Shown piece after piece: positions 24,120 through 35,115 of a stretch of 64,000 nucleotides of DNA. The first letter of the stretch is position 1; the number at the start of each line of letters is the position of its first letter. The translations under genes and the position numbers were made by a program. The notes under the pieces are model-generated. The model had not been told where the DNA came from. It ran no database searches and worked only from the letters and a program-made list of their open reading frames with translations. Source of the stretch: Amphiura filiformis (lineage: Eukaryota; Echinodermata; Ophiuroidea; Amphilepidida; Amphiuridae); assembly GCF_039555335.1 (NCBI RefSeq), contig NC_092628.1, positions 102,570,647 to 102,634,646 on the forward strand, given 5' to 3'.

Positions 24120-24248
24120 GATCCTAGCGATCTACAGTATGATGGTTGTATTTTACATGTATTAGAATAGGTTCGGTGACCACGGATCCTAGTGATCTAC
24201 AGTGGATGGTTGTATTTTACATGTATTAGAATAGGTTCGGTGACCACG
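24120..24248. repeat. Two-copy tandem duplication of ~65 bp
   Basis: Two adjacent copies begin GATCCTAG at 24120 and 24185. They differ by a few substitutions and a 1 bp indel, and share TTGTATTTTACATGTATTAG and GTTCGGTGACCACG. Confidence 0.9.
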
Positions 24249-24944
24249 GATCCATTTACTGTTTTTTGCATTAACTATGCGATCATTAATGTCAAATGAA
24301 CATTGATATCTATAGCATTAGAGATAAGAAAGTGCTTTTCGCGCTGCACAGTTACAAATAAGAGAATACTATCCGTGAGACTGTTCCCGCCACTTTGAAA
24401 ATTACACTTGATACAAGCTGGGACTCGATCCCATTACAATGACGACACTCAACCATTTACAAGTGACAACTAAAAAGGCCATACTATCTCTCTCAGAATG
24501 GTTTTTCATTCATTGTGCTTTTAAGTTGAAACGAAAAAGCTTCTATTTTATGTCCACAGACTCACTGGTCAGTTTCTTGCGATTGCAAAAGTAATCTTTT
24601 ATCGATCAAGTAAAAGCAAAAGACCAACCAAGCAACAACAGCATCGAGAAATTAAATATCCTGTAAAGGGTCCGGTTACTAACATTAGCCTACAACAAAA
24701 TGAAAAATTTTATGTTCCCATGTCTAGTGTGTCAACACCGGGTATGCGTTAAATCGTAATTTATAAGCACAGCAGTATTGTTTTTATCACGGCCAATCAT
24801 AACATTGTTGCTAACAAGTAATACTAATTATTTATTTTTTTACTAATTATGGCGTGGGGGATTTGCCAGAGAAGAAATCTTGTGTGCTTGACTTAGCCAG
24901 TTTGAAAAAAAGAAAAAAAGAAAGATTTAAAAATAAAGAAATAC
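24249..24944. other. Unannotated AT-rich stretch
   Basis: No coding or RNA gene recognised. A lone B-box-like word occurs near 24425 (see rejected items). Confidence 0.5.
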
Positions 24945-25915
24945 ATTGTGCCCTCATTTCCCCCTATTTCAAATAAGTTAATCAAATATATTTCAAAGGT
25001 TTTATAAAACCTTCAATCGGTACACCAAGAACAATATTTCAACGGCTCACACCTTTTGAAGATAATGCTCTTTTAAAGAAATTTTTCACTCTGTCCACGG
25101 AGGAGGTTTGGCTACTTAAATACACGCACCATGCATGAATATCAAACATTCCTCGATGAAAACTTTATAAAATAACTTTATTTAGGGAATGGGATTTAAC
25201 GGTGGACTTATGGGCTATGGATTTTGTTAAGTGTCATTATAATTTGTGGGTGTGGGATTGGACTTCTTTTGCTATACTTGCACTGATTAATCGGTTATTT
25301 TGTGCTTTTCTGTTTTATTATAATTTTTACTTTGTTGTTTCTTCCTTTCTTTTTATTTACATATAAGTCACTATTAAGTTTGGGGTAAAAGGTAGCCCTG
25401 AAAAGAGCTGTTTTGTTTGTCTTTTCTTCTTCTAAGTGATTTTACTGTAGTGCTCTGCCCTCTACCTTGTTGTCTCCTTAGTGAATACAGGTGTCAGCCG
25501 TGGTCCTCATTACATCAATTACGTTGCGAACCATCATTGTGCGCGGGATACTTACGAATTTCAGCAGTAATACGTTTGCGAAGATCTGGGAGGCTAGCTG
25601 ATGGTCCTCGCTCATAGACGTCGCTTTGGATTTTGCCCCAAAGGAAAATCAAGTGGTGTGAAGTCTGGTGATCTTGCAGGCCACTCCAAAGCATGACCTA
25701 TCCAACCTCTATGTTTGCTATCCGAAGACAGAGTGAAAGACGTGTAATTTTTCTTTAAAAGGGCAAATCTTCAAAGGTTATCAAACGATTGAAATAATTA
25801 TATTGGTTATATTGGTTTATTAAAGCTAACGATTAAAGGTTTCTTAACATATCAAAATATATTTGAAAAAGAGGGCGCAACGAGGGTTCTGTTTTTTAGG
25901 GGACACCATGTAGTT
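24945..25915 (-). mobile_element. Tc1/mariner-like DNA transposon remnant
   Basis: The two ends form a long imperfect inverted repeat. The left side contains CAAATATATTTCAAAGG and ACCTTCAATCGGT; the right side, read on the minus strand, contains CAAATATATTTTGATATG and ACCTTTAATCG. The right end reads GGGGACACCATGTA, like other GGTGTCCC-type ends in this window. A transposase C-terminal fragment lies inside on the minus strand. A related, further decayed copy is at about 57380-58325. Boundaries are approximate. Confidence 0.7.
25535..25720 (-). pseudogene. Mariner-like transposase C-terminal fragment
   Basis: On the minus strand the sequence reads EWPARSPDFTPLDF, then after a one-base frameshift LWGKIQSDVYERG and LRKRITAEI. 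WPARSPDxTPLDFFLWG is the hallmark around the third catalytic aspartate of IS630/Tc1/mariner-superfamily transposases (the D of SPD). The N-terminal helix-turn-helix and the first two catalytic residues were not found, so the fragment is inactive. It lies inside the inverted-repeat element at 24945-25915. Confidence 0.8.
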
Positions 25916-27584
25916 AAGACAATTCTCTGTGCTATGTGCACAGTGATTTCCATGTTTTCCTGACACTTCTGAATTGACAATTTGTGGCTATCTAACTTTG
26001 TACCTACATTGGTTGTTTGGTTTATCGTGTCTGTTCATGTGCACAGTGCTTTCATCACTTGTTCTAGTTTACTCTTGTTTTCCCATTGATCCATATTGTT
26101 TTTGCAGGTTTATCACTTTTAGATCTGAGGGCCTTGGAACTGGTAATTTGTGGCTATCGAACTTTACCTACTTCTAATGCCTACATTAGCTGTTTTTGTC
26201 CCCCCTCGGCGTACTGTCTAGTTCATGTTCAAGGTATCCTCTTGTAACATTTATTGATCCTTGATGTTTTTTGTGTCCGTTGGATTTACCATTGCCCACT
26301 TTGATTTATATATTCTTCGATACGTAAAGCACTGGTTAATAATACAGTTCTGTCAGTTTTGATTGGGGCAGAGTGGATTAATACTTCCCGAAGAAAAGGA
26401 GTGAGTGATGAAAGTAACATTGTGTTGAGTTTGTTATCCCATTGCCACGAGGATTTCTAGACTTCGCAGGAATATCAATTGGCAACTTGATATTACTTTA
26501 GAGACTCGTCTAAAACTTCCTGGAACTTGTGATTTTGAGCGAAACGGATCAGCAACATGCACAAGACGTAATGTATGCCTTGATTAATGTCAGGAATGGG
26601 GTTATGCAATATATCGTAATAACCATATTATATTTATATATTAACAAAATAGAAAGCTGTTAGTTATAAAGGTATAACTGATTGCTGGATTTGTATAATA
26701 TACACTGCTAATTAAATCGTATTGATTTATAACTCTGAAGAAGACTATGCTTTAAAACATGAAAACTGATAATTAATGATAAAACCTGTATGCCCCTGGG
26801 TATCCACCATGATAGTTGCTATATGACAAGGAATTCTATTTTTAGTGACATTTCAATAATCACTGCAATGTTTGCAAGCAATTAACCTAGATGAGCATAA
26901 TAATTATGATTTATTCAAAATATTGCTTTAAATACCCCAAATATTCACAAAGTGTGTGTTTAATAAATAAAGTGTTTTTAAATTCTGACATTATGTTTCA
27001 TAAAGTACTTCACGCTCAAAAAATGAGTAACGGGTACCCCTTTTGAAATAAATCTATTTAATGGTTTTAAAACCTATTTTCCGTTTTTTAATCAAATAAG
27101 AATAGTTGCTATGGTTACAATTATCATTTCAATATTTGCATTGTAATTGTGTCTTTCAACAAATAAATGTTTTTTTAAATATTGCGAGGGGTGTGTCGAG
27201 CCCGGGATGAAGAGTCGTACTACTACAGTAGTATCTACTACCCCTGCAAAAGCCGATCCCTGTAGAAGCTGTTGAATTTGACAAAAGAATGCAAGAATCA
27301 TTGCATGTTGTTAGCCGGGAAATCAGAAAATGTTGCTAGTCTGTAGCAAGATGCTACAAGATGCTACAGAACATACAGAAGTCAACTATCCGCTATGTAT
27401 ATAGGTTCCTAGAATGCATGAAAATATACCAAGGTGTACTTTTTGATGTTCCTGAATGAAATGATACTTAATTTAATGACAGAAGTCGAATCAATGAAAA
27501 ATTATGAGCAGCTATTTAAATTTAGAAGTTGTATTTGTTAATGTTACCCCTGTCAAAGTTTAATAGCCATGGCGTCAATCCGTG
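25916..27584. other. Intergenic AT-rich DNA
   Basis: A short duplication (AATTTGTGGCTATC near 25979 and 26142) and a weak CTGAAGA motif near 26739 are seen. No gene is recognised in about 1.7 kb. Confidence 0.5.
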
Positions 27585-27611
27585 TGGGGAGGGGGTGGGG
27601 GAGGGGAGGGG
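27585..27611 (+). other. G-rich tract with G-quadruplex potential
   Basis: Five runs of four or five G separated by single A or T bases, an isolated extreme purine tract in otherwise AT-rich DNA. The sequence satisfies the usual pattern for an intramolecular G-quadruplex. Any function is unknown. Confidence 0.7.
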
Positions 27612-27961
27612 CTACTCACATTTTTAGTCGGTTTGGCTCAAATGCTCATAGCCCAAAATGTGGAATGCTAAAAAGGTTACGAATAAAACCCCGGTTTTAA
27701 GGGTGCACGGACTTTCAAATATATTGGTCGGTCGGGCGTTTTATTCATTCATTTAGATAGATAGATTTATTATTATCTTTTCACTCATTACATCATAGGC
27801 CTACAAGAATAATACGATAAGAATAATACACTATAAAGATAATAAAAATACATAATAAACTATAAAAATGCGTAATGCAACGATAAGTGAAGGAATTACA
27901 GTTGAGGCCCAGAGGCCTCTACCTCTTTAACCCTTTGATACATGTATATGGCATTTATGGC

Positions 27962-28141
27962 TCTTTGAATAAGTTCATCAGGATTGTTAGATGTCAATAA
28001 TTGGTAAATTACACCCTCTGGAGATGAGAGTAGGAGTGTTGCTGGTTCATCACATTACTGATGAAGTCTTCCGTAGGAAGATGAAACGTCTAAGTCTACG
28101 TGAGTAATCAAGTGGATTTGTAAAGCATAATTTACCAATTA
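27962..28141 (+). mobile_element. 180 bp hammerhead-bearing insertion with 14 bp target duplication
   Basis: The direct repeat ATGGCATTTATGGC occurs at 27948-27961 and 28142-28155 and brackets a 180 bp insert. Inside, AATTGGTAAATTA (27999-28011) and TAATTTACCAATT (28128-28140) are perfect 13 bp inverted repeats enclosing the hammerhead-like motif at 28050-28103. There is no coding capacity, so it is a non-autonomous element. Small hammerhead elements related to Penelope-like elements or retrozymes are known in animals. The assignment here is inferred. The flanking repeat is itself internally repetitive, which weakens the target-duplication argument a little. Confidence 0.6.
28050..28103 (+). 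ncRNA. Hammerhead ribozyme-like motif
   Basis: CTGATGA at 28058-28064 and GAAAC at 28083-28087 are the conserved core. Between them TCTTCC and GGAAGA form stem II, closed by GTA, with an A-T pair next to the core and one bulged G. After GAAAC a minimal stem III (AC with GT) is followed by GTC at 28094-28096, the usual cleavage triplet. Stem I would be TCAC..TA (28050-28057) with TA.GTGA (28097-28103), including an AT/C internal loop. A very short stem III is typical of hammerheads in Penelope-like elements. The weak stem I makes activity uncertain. Confidence 0.55.
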
Positions 28142-28155
28142 ATGGCATTTATGGC

Positions 28156-28539
28156 ATTTAGGTTGGTAGACGACAAAAGATGCCGAGTCCAACCACCCAA
28201 CTGTCATGACCACCAATGACATAGAAAAACAAAAACAAAATGCACATGTGAAATGCTAATTATTGAAAGGTAAATTAATGAAATTAGTGACCAAAGTATT
28301 TGATACAAGTACACCAAAAGGGAGACACCTTATCCCAGTGTCGAGGAGCTTAAAACTACCTTTTGCCAGCATTTTGGCACTTGTGCCAACTCTTTCCATC
28401 TATGCTGGATTTTCTCCAATTGGGTACTTACACCTTGTCCCATTTTGGATGCTCCTACCTACACTACTCTATATTTCATCCTTTTCTATTTTTTCATCCT
28501 CCTATCTGTCTACCTTCTCTACCTTAAAACTTCCTTTCG
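28156..28539. other. Region before the RTE element, no gene recognised
   Basis: A 103-codon ORF starts at 28263, but I do not recognise its product. It may be untranslated 5' sequence of the downstream retrotransposon or chance. Confidence 0.4.
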
Positions 28540-31500
28540 CAACACAGCTGGTTAGGAAAGGTGAGCCAAGTTAGTTGGCTTGGTAGTTTGTTTTTTGTCT
28601 GGTGTTGTTTTTGGATTGGAGCTTTCGTCCTAAGTATCGTAGAGGATGGGAGTTCTTATTCCACATACTAGGGTAAAGGCGCTGAATTCCAGTACTGATG
28701 GGTACATAAATCATATCACACTGGCGGTACAGGACACAGATCCCCAGTGTGAAGGTGGCAGCGTAACCCCACACGGGCATCAGGAAATGGGCGATACTGT
28801 CAAATTAAATCCGGACTGTGGACTAAAAGGTTGTCCACAGACGGACAACATCATCCATTTCCTTTGTCGGGTAAAAGCTAGTGTGGGTGCCAGCTTGTGT
28901 TGTGACTTTTACTTTTACTTCTTCTCTTCATCTTTCTTTCTTGCTGTCCCAATCATAGTGTTTTGTGTAGGATGTGGATTCTCAGGGGGCGCTGAGACCC
29001 CCTGTCAGTATAACAGCAAGAGCTGACTTCAAGAACTCCTCTCTTCCAACTCGGAGCTCATCCAGCCTCTACCATGTTATCTCGCCAGTGTGGTATGAGT
29101 AGGCAGAAGGAAGGGACACTTTCGTAGGGTGAACCTTCTTTAACCCAGCTATGGGTAAATAGCGAATACTAGCTATGGTTTAAATAGTCGTCAATGGTCA
29201 ACAGCATTGATGTATGTGTTGCGCCGGAGGAATCAACCGTATGGTCAACGACAAAACACAATTACACAAAGCTCACATCTGGCATCCAGGGAGATGGTTT
29301 GTGTCAAGAGGAGGCTAGTACTGTAAGAACTCAGGAATGGCCCTCTACTGTTGGTACGGAAGGACCTGGCCACCCACCGTACTATTTGGCCTTGAATGTA
29401 AGCATGAGAGTACAAAGTCAAAAAAAACGATGGTATCGGAAGGTGCGACCCGCAGGCCGGAAGATACGTCAATGGCTACTGGGGAAGAGAGAGATGCTGC
29501 TCAGAGTACACCTGTTGGTGATGACAGATCAGGATTAAAGCCTGCTACAGGAAGTCCTGTTCTTGACGGTCCCAGGAAGGAAAGGAACAGCACCCCTTTA
29601 AGGAAGCCAATAAATATTGCTACATGGAATGTACGCAGTATGTCAGGAGGAAAGATTGAAGTTGTGGAGAAGGAGATGGTTGCAAACAATATTAAGATCC
29701 TAGGAGTAACAGAGTTGTGGTGGCTTGGACAAGGGAGGTTCACTACAGATGATGGAAGTATGTTTATCTATTCTGGAAAAGATACTGGAAGGAAACGTGG
29801 AGGTGTGGGTTTCATAATAGAAAGAACCACAGCCAAGTGTGTTTTGGGATATAATCCAATAAATGAAAGAGTGATGACTGTAAGACTGCAAGGACATCCT
29901 TTAAATATATCTATCATACAAGTGTATGCACCAACATCAGATGCATCAGAGAGTGAGATGACAGACTTCTATGAGATGGTACAAGGAGTTATGGATAGTA
30001 TACCTAGAAGAGACTTACTCATCGTACTGGGGATTGGAATGCTAAGATTGGCAAAATGAAGGAGAAAACTGGGTGTATAGGCCAATATGGACTTGGGATC
30101 AGAAATGAACGTGGAGACAGACTGGAGGAATTTTGTGAAGCTAATAACCTAGTCATTGGGAACACGTTATTTCAGCATCATCCACTGAGACTGTGGACTT
30201 GGATGAGCCCAGGAGATAGAACAAGAAACCAGATCGATTACATCATGGTCAGGAAGAGGTGGAGAACATCACTCCAAAATGTCAGGACACGACCAGGCGC
30301 TGACTGTGGTAGTGACCATCAGCTACTTGTAGCCAAAGTAAAACTAAAACTGAGAGCTAAGAGAGACAATGCACCACCTACCAGGTATGATGTTGACAAC
30401 ATTCCCACTCAATATTCAGTAGATGTGAAGAACAGGTTTGATGAGTTACTGAAAGTTAATGAAGAGGAGCAGACCCCAAATGAATTGTGGGAAGACATGA
30501 AAGAAGCAGTCCAGAGCACAGCAAAGAAGTACATCCCTAGAAAGATGAAACGGAAACAGCCGTGGATCTCTCAGCAGACCTTAAACCTAGCTGATGACAG
30601 GAAGAGAGCAAAGGCAGATGGAGGAAAGGAAGAATGGGCACGCTTAAACAAAGAGGTCTCCAAAAGTGTTAAGGAGGACAAAAGAAACTACATCGAAAGG
30701 AAGTGTGTGGAAATGGAAAGATGTAAGGGTGACTCAAAAATAGCTTTTGGTATTGCCAAAGAACTTACCAAGAAGTGGACCCCCAGGATGGATGTTATAA
30801 ATGATGAGAAAGGTAACACTCTTACCGAAAGTGTAGACATCAAAAGGCGATGGGTTCAGTATAGTTCCCAGCTGTTTGAGGCACAAGATGACAAGGTGTA
30901 TGTACAGTGTGAAACGAGTGAGGAAGAACCTCCACCATTGAGATCTGAAGTTGAGCTTGCCATGGAACAAATGAAAAATGCTAAGTCACCTGGCATTGAT
31001 AATGTAGCTTCTGAGTTGTGGAAGGCAACTGGGAAAGAAGGGATAGACCTAATGTGGCGTCTATGTGGTATCATCTGGAAAAAGAAGAAATGGCCGAGAG
31101 ACTGGTGCAGGGCAGTATTTATTCCACTGCCAAAGAAGGAAATTTGAAAGAGTGTGCCAATCACCGGACCATCAGCCTGATTTGTCATGCAAGTAAAGTG
31201 CTTCTGAAGATCATCATCAAGAGAATGAAGAACAAAATGGAGCAGGAAATATCTGATGAGCAGGCAGGATTTCGTGAAGGAAGGGGTACTAGGGACCAAA
31301 TTGTCAATATCAGGAATGTGATTGAGAAATGCAAAGAGCATAGACTTCCTCTTTACATGTGCTTCATAGATTACAGTAAAGCTTTTGACTGTGTTAGCCA
31401 CCCTCAGATGTGGGAAACTATGAAAAAGATGGGTTTTCCAAGTCATCTTGTGGATCTGATCAGCTGCTTATATGAAGACCAAGAATCGGCAGTCAGAACA

Positions 31501-32460
31501 AGTAGTGGAGACACAGATTGGTTCAAGATTGAAAGAGGCTTACGACAGGGCTGTGTGCTATCACCAAACCTATTTAACATCTACTCTGAAGACATAATGA
31601 GAACAGCTTTGGAGGGGTTTGAAGGTGGAGTGAAGTTTGGCGGTACAAGAATTACTAACCTGAGGTACGCCGATGATACCACTCTTATTTGTAGCAGCAG
31701 AGTAGAGCTGATTGATCTTTTGAAGCGCATCAAAGAGGCCAGTGAAGAAAAACACCTTCTCCTGAACACAATGAAGACAAAAATAATGGTTGTAGACAGA
31801 GAGAGAAAAAGTGATGAGTTTGTGATAGATGGACAACAGATTGAGGAGGTGAAGCAATTTGAATATCTGGGTTCAATGATTAACAACAGTGGTGACAGCA
31901 CAACTGAAATTAAGAGAAGACTGGCTATTGCAAGGACAACTGTGCAGGGCATGTCAAGCATATGGAAAAGCAGAGGCCTCATCCATTGACCTCAAGGTAC
32001 GCCTACTTCGTGCAACTGTGTTTTCAATTGCCACTTATGCGAGTCTTGGGCTATGACCAAGAATGATAGGAAAAGAGTAGATGCTTTTGAGATGTGGTGT
32101 TACAGGAGGCTTCTACGAGTGACATGGAAAGACAGGAGAACAAATTCCTGGATCCTTGACAAGATTGGTACAAGTCTAACCATCAGAAGCGGCATAATGG
32201 AGAGAAAGCTGAAGTACTTTGGCCATATTGTCAGGAAACATGGAGGTGTAGAAAAACAGATTTTGCAAGGGGCCATGGAAGGCAAACGAGGAAGAGGACT
32301 TCCACCAACATCTTGGACTAATGACGTGAAGCTGGTTTCTAACCAGGGAATGCAAGGTGCAACACACTTGGCATCGGATCGAGTGAGATGGCGTACTCTT
32401 GTGAAGACCACAGCAGCGCTACACAGCGCCACCTGACACAGAGAGAGAGACACATGATAA
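28540..32460 (+). mobile_element. RTE/BovB-like non-LTR retrotransposon, decayed
   Basis: One element with endonuclease and reverse transcriptase in the RTE order and a short 3' tail ending near CACATGATAAAAAG. The 5' boundary is not visible, and about 28540 is a guess from the change in base composition. The coding part (29337-32436) is split over at least three reading frames. Immediately downstream lies the 3' end of an oppositely oriented LINE fragment. Confidence 0.85.
29337..32436 (+). pseudogene. RTE-type endonuclease/reverse transcriptase pseudogene
   Basis: The endonuclease comes first, with INIATWNVRSM (near 29614), GVTELWW with the catalytic glutamate (near 29705), VYAPTSD and, after a frameshift near 30035, the NQIDYIM and GSDHQLLVAK motifs (to about 30345). 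The reverse transcriptase follows with SPGIDNVASELWK and FIPLPKK (to 31146); after a second frameshift come NHRTISLI, EQAGFREGRGTRDQI, FIDYSKAFDCV, GLRQGCVLSP and the catalytic LRYADDTTLI (near 31660). The C-terminal part, AFEMWCYRRLLRVTWKDRRT to KYFGHIVRK, lies in another frame to 32436 after breaks near 31980 and 32040. The C-terminal architecture and absence of RNase H fit the RTE (BovB-like) clade. It is not functional. Confidence 0.9.
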
Positions 32461-32462
32461 AA

Positions 32463-32990
32463 AGACTGTATCATGTATTGGTAAAAACAACAATTAAGAA
32501 TAGCTTTTCATAAGATGTTGTTTGACGTTTTCCGGAATTGCGTCACTGGTGACGAACACTTGATACCAGAATCAATTGCATTCCAAAGCTTTATACCTGC
32601 ATATTTAAGAGAATTCTCACAAAAGATTTTCTTGACTCGAGTTAAGATGAGATTGTTTCTATATCTAGTACTTATAGCATGAATTTCAGAGTGCTTTGCA
32701 GGAAAGGTTTATCAAAAACATTTGGTGATAAGCAATTTGTATGTTTATACATCAATGTCCCAAGATCTAGAGCGTACATATCTTTGATGCTTAAAGTATT
32801 ATATTTAAGTATAAGAGGATTTGTTCTAGATCTGTAATTACTGGAAACTATTAAACTTAGGTCGCCGGTTACTGTTACTAATAATACGCAATGCTCTTTT
32901 TTGAATTGTAAAAAGAATTTGAAAGAGCAGGGACATCTACTTGCTAGAATACCATGAATACTAAGATGCTTCACTGGGTAGAAAATGGTT
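32463..32990 (-). pseudogene. CR1/jockey-like LINE, C-terminal RT fragment
   Basis: On the minus strand the reading includes YRSRTNPLILKYNTLSIKDM, LDLGTLMYKHTNCLSPNVF and, in shifted frames, YRNNLILTRVKK and YAGIKLWNAI. These belong to the region after the RT thumb in CR1/jockey/L2-type LINEs. It probably belongs to the same family as the plus-strand LINE that begins about 40 bases away, so two copies lie head to head. Confidence 0.75.
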
Positions 32991-33029
32991 GACTCTGTTA
33001 ATAACGCCGAGATTACGAGAGCAAGTTTC

Positions 33030-33916
33030 GAGAGCCAGTTTTGAATTTGATGTTATATGAATATCAGAAACTCATCTAAAGAAGAAGCCAAATGATTACT
33101 ATAAGCTTTCAGGGTATAATATTGAATACACAAATAGAATTGAAAGGGAAAATAGGGAGTATGTCTGTATGTGTCGGAAAAACTAAAGTATAAACTAAGG
33201 AAGGATTTGTGTCATGCAAACTTAAATTATGAATCATGCTTTATTGAAATTGAAAGCAAAAATACAAAAAATATTGTGGTTGGAGTTGTATATAGAGTCC
33301 ATACATTGACGATTTTATAAAAGATATTGATCCTATTTTTTATGTTATGTGGGTGACTTTAATATTGACCTCCTCAAAGTCGATAATCATAGGCCTACCC
33401 ATGATTACCTTGAACTGATTTAACAGCTACAATTTATAAACCAACAAGAATTAGAGAATCGACTGCTACAATTATTGACAATATCTTAACAAACGACGAA
33501 AACATTATTAATTCTACCATTTTAATTACTGATATTAAGTGTCCACTTACCAACTATATTAACAACTCATCACAATCTAATATATCCATCTGTCAATAAC
33601 AGTAAACATCAGGTAACTTACAAAAGGATAATGTTTTAAAATTTAAACAGAAACTATCAGATGTTAAATGGCAAGAGGTTCTTGATAACAACAATGCCGA
33701 TGTTGATTATAATTTATCAAGACATTTGATACAGTATATAACGAATCTATTCCACTAAAGAAATGTACTAGTAATAAGAAGAATTATAGGAACCATTATC
33801 GCCATGGATTACAAATGGTTTATTAAAAAGCATCAATAAGAAAAATCAGCTGTACAAACAATATCTTCACTCACCAAGCCAAATGTATTTGCAGAAATTT
33901 AAAACATATAAAAACA
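33030..33916 (+). pseudogene. CR1/jockey-like LINE, endonuclease part (split element, piece 1)
   Basis: Readable pieces in shifting frames include ISETHLKKKPNDYY, YNIEYTNRIE, VGDFNIDLLKVDNH and WITNGLLKSINKKNQLYKQY, followed by KFKTYKN at 33916. These are the C-terminal half of the apurinic-type endonuclease and the linker before the RT of CR1/jockey-like LINEs. The element is interrupted by the Penelope-like insertion, and its reading frame continues at 38000 and again at 38907. Confidence 0.85.
33905..33916. repeat. 12 bp target duplication, left copy
   Basis: ATATAAAAACAA, identical to 38000-38011, brackets the Penelope-like element. Confidence 0.85.
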
Positions 33917-33971
33917 ATAGTACAGTAGTTGATTTAAAACAACAGTCACAAGACTTACTATTTGCAGAGCT

Positions 33972-34013
33972 GTGGTAGCTTGCGACCTGCATCTACAGGT
34001 CTTCTTTAGCCAC
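33972..34013 (-). ncRNA. Degenerate hammerhead-like fold at the Penelope 3' end
   Basis: The minus strand has stem I GTGG/CCAC and stem II GACCTG/CAGGTC with a TAGATG loop. The core reads CTAAAGA where CTGANGA is expected and GCAAG where GAAAC is expected. Penelope-like elements often carry hammerhead ribozymes. This would be a decayed, inactive relic. Confidence 0.35.
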
Positions 34014-34089
34014 TGAAGAGATTATTCCACTTGACTTGCCTCTTGACTACCAGGTATTGATTGGTTTTGGTCAAGTGACAAAATCTTGT

Positions 34090-34330
34090 TGTAAACAACT
34101 GGAAGATCATGGCGCCCGGTCTCTGTTGAGGTCGCTGCCAGTTCTCCTTATTTGGACCGCTTCTCTGACCCCTTTCCTGAACCAGTCTTCTTCACGGTCG
34201 AGAATGCGTACGCCATCCCAGTCGATGCTATGGTGATCCTTAGTGATGTGCATGTTGCAGTCATGGTCCATGGCAAAGGCGATTCGACCTTTGTGGCATT
34301 AAACCCAGTTAACAGGAAATTAATCCAGTA
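34090..34330 (-). pseudogene. Penelope-like GIY-YIG nuclease, C-terminal half
   Basis: The minus strand reads HSIDWDGVRILDREEDWF, RKGVREAVQIRR and DLNRDR; after a one-base frameshift, GRHDLPVVYN. These match the conserved C-terminal half of the Penelope GIY-YIG domain, where the E of REAVQIRR is the usual catalytic glutamate. Its separation from the N-terminal half shows an insertion in between. Confidence 0.85.
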
Positions 34331-34595
34331 AATCGATTCAGTAAAGCAAATAAGCTCATGCATTCGATCACTAACGGCAACAAGCTTCGGTCGATTACCC
34401 CAGCTGCAGCGTGTGTAAACTCTAATTTGCATAGAGGCTGTACGTGAAATTATTGATTGGCTCCAAACAAAGGATTTGAACCGGTGCACGTAATCATGGC
34501 GCAGTGCAGTCCATTCAATCAAATGTTGTCATCAACCTATTTGATCGCAGTGCATTGTTATGTGTGTGAGACGAACTGTCGCGGTTGATTGCAAT

Positions 34596-34965
34596 CAAAC
34601 AAACGATGTCTTATGTATTACTTTGTTCCGTGATGAAAATCGTGATGTTTTATTCAATCACTCTTGAAAAATGTATTTCTTTTGTAGACCTATTACTTTG
34701 TTTTGTGATGAAAATCGTGATGTTTTATTTCATCACGCTTTAAAACAAACGATTTCTCATGTATTACTTTGTTTCGTGATGACAATTTTGATGTTTTATT
34801 TCATCACTCACGAAAAATTGATTTCTTATGTATTACTTTGTTTCGGGATGAAAATCGTGATGTTTTATTTCATCATCACGCTCTAAAACAAACGATTTCT
34901 TATGCATTATATTTGTTTTGTGATGAAAATCGTGATGTTTTATTTCATCACGCTCTAAACAATAA
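34596..34965. repeat. Five imperfect copies of a ~70-80 bp repeat
   Basis: TATTACTTTGTT followed by GTGATGAAAATCGTGATG and TTTATTTCATCAC recurs about five times. Each copy contains a self-complementary GTGATGAAA...TTTCATCAC hairpin. Confidence 0.85.
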
Positions 34966-35041
34966 TTATAGTTACATGCATTTCAAGAAAAAATCTTATT
35001 AAAACGGTAGGCCCTATGTTGTTTAGAAAAAATGTAGAAAG

Positions 35042-35060
35042 TGATGATGATGATGATGTC

Positions 35061-35115
<55 letters not shown>
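35042..35115. repeat. (GAT)n microsatellite
   Basis: About 24 GAT-type repeats with a single GTC interruption near 35058. Confidence 0.95.

Noticed and set aside
24400-24470. B-box-like word (GGGATCGAGTCCC on the minus strand) suggesting a tRNA
   Set aside because: No A box, acceptor stem or anticodon arm could be found at the right distance.
26735-26790. CTGAAGA...GAAAA pattern resembling a hammerhead
   Set aside because: Stem II would be only three base pairs, and no stem I or cleavage triplet is evident.
34440-34500. B-box-like word GGTTCAAATCC on the minus strand
   Set aside because: No A box and no cloverleaf. Probably a chance match or a very old tRNA relic.
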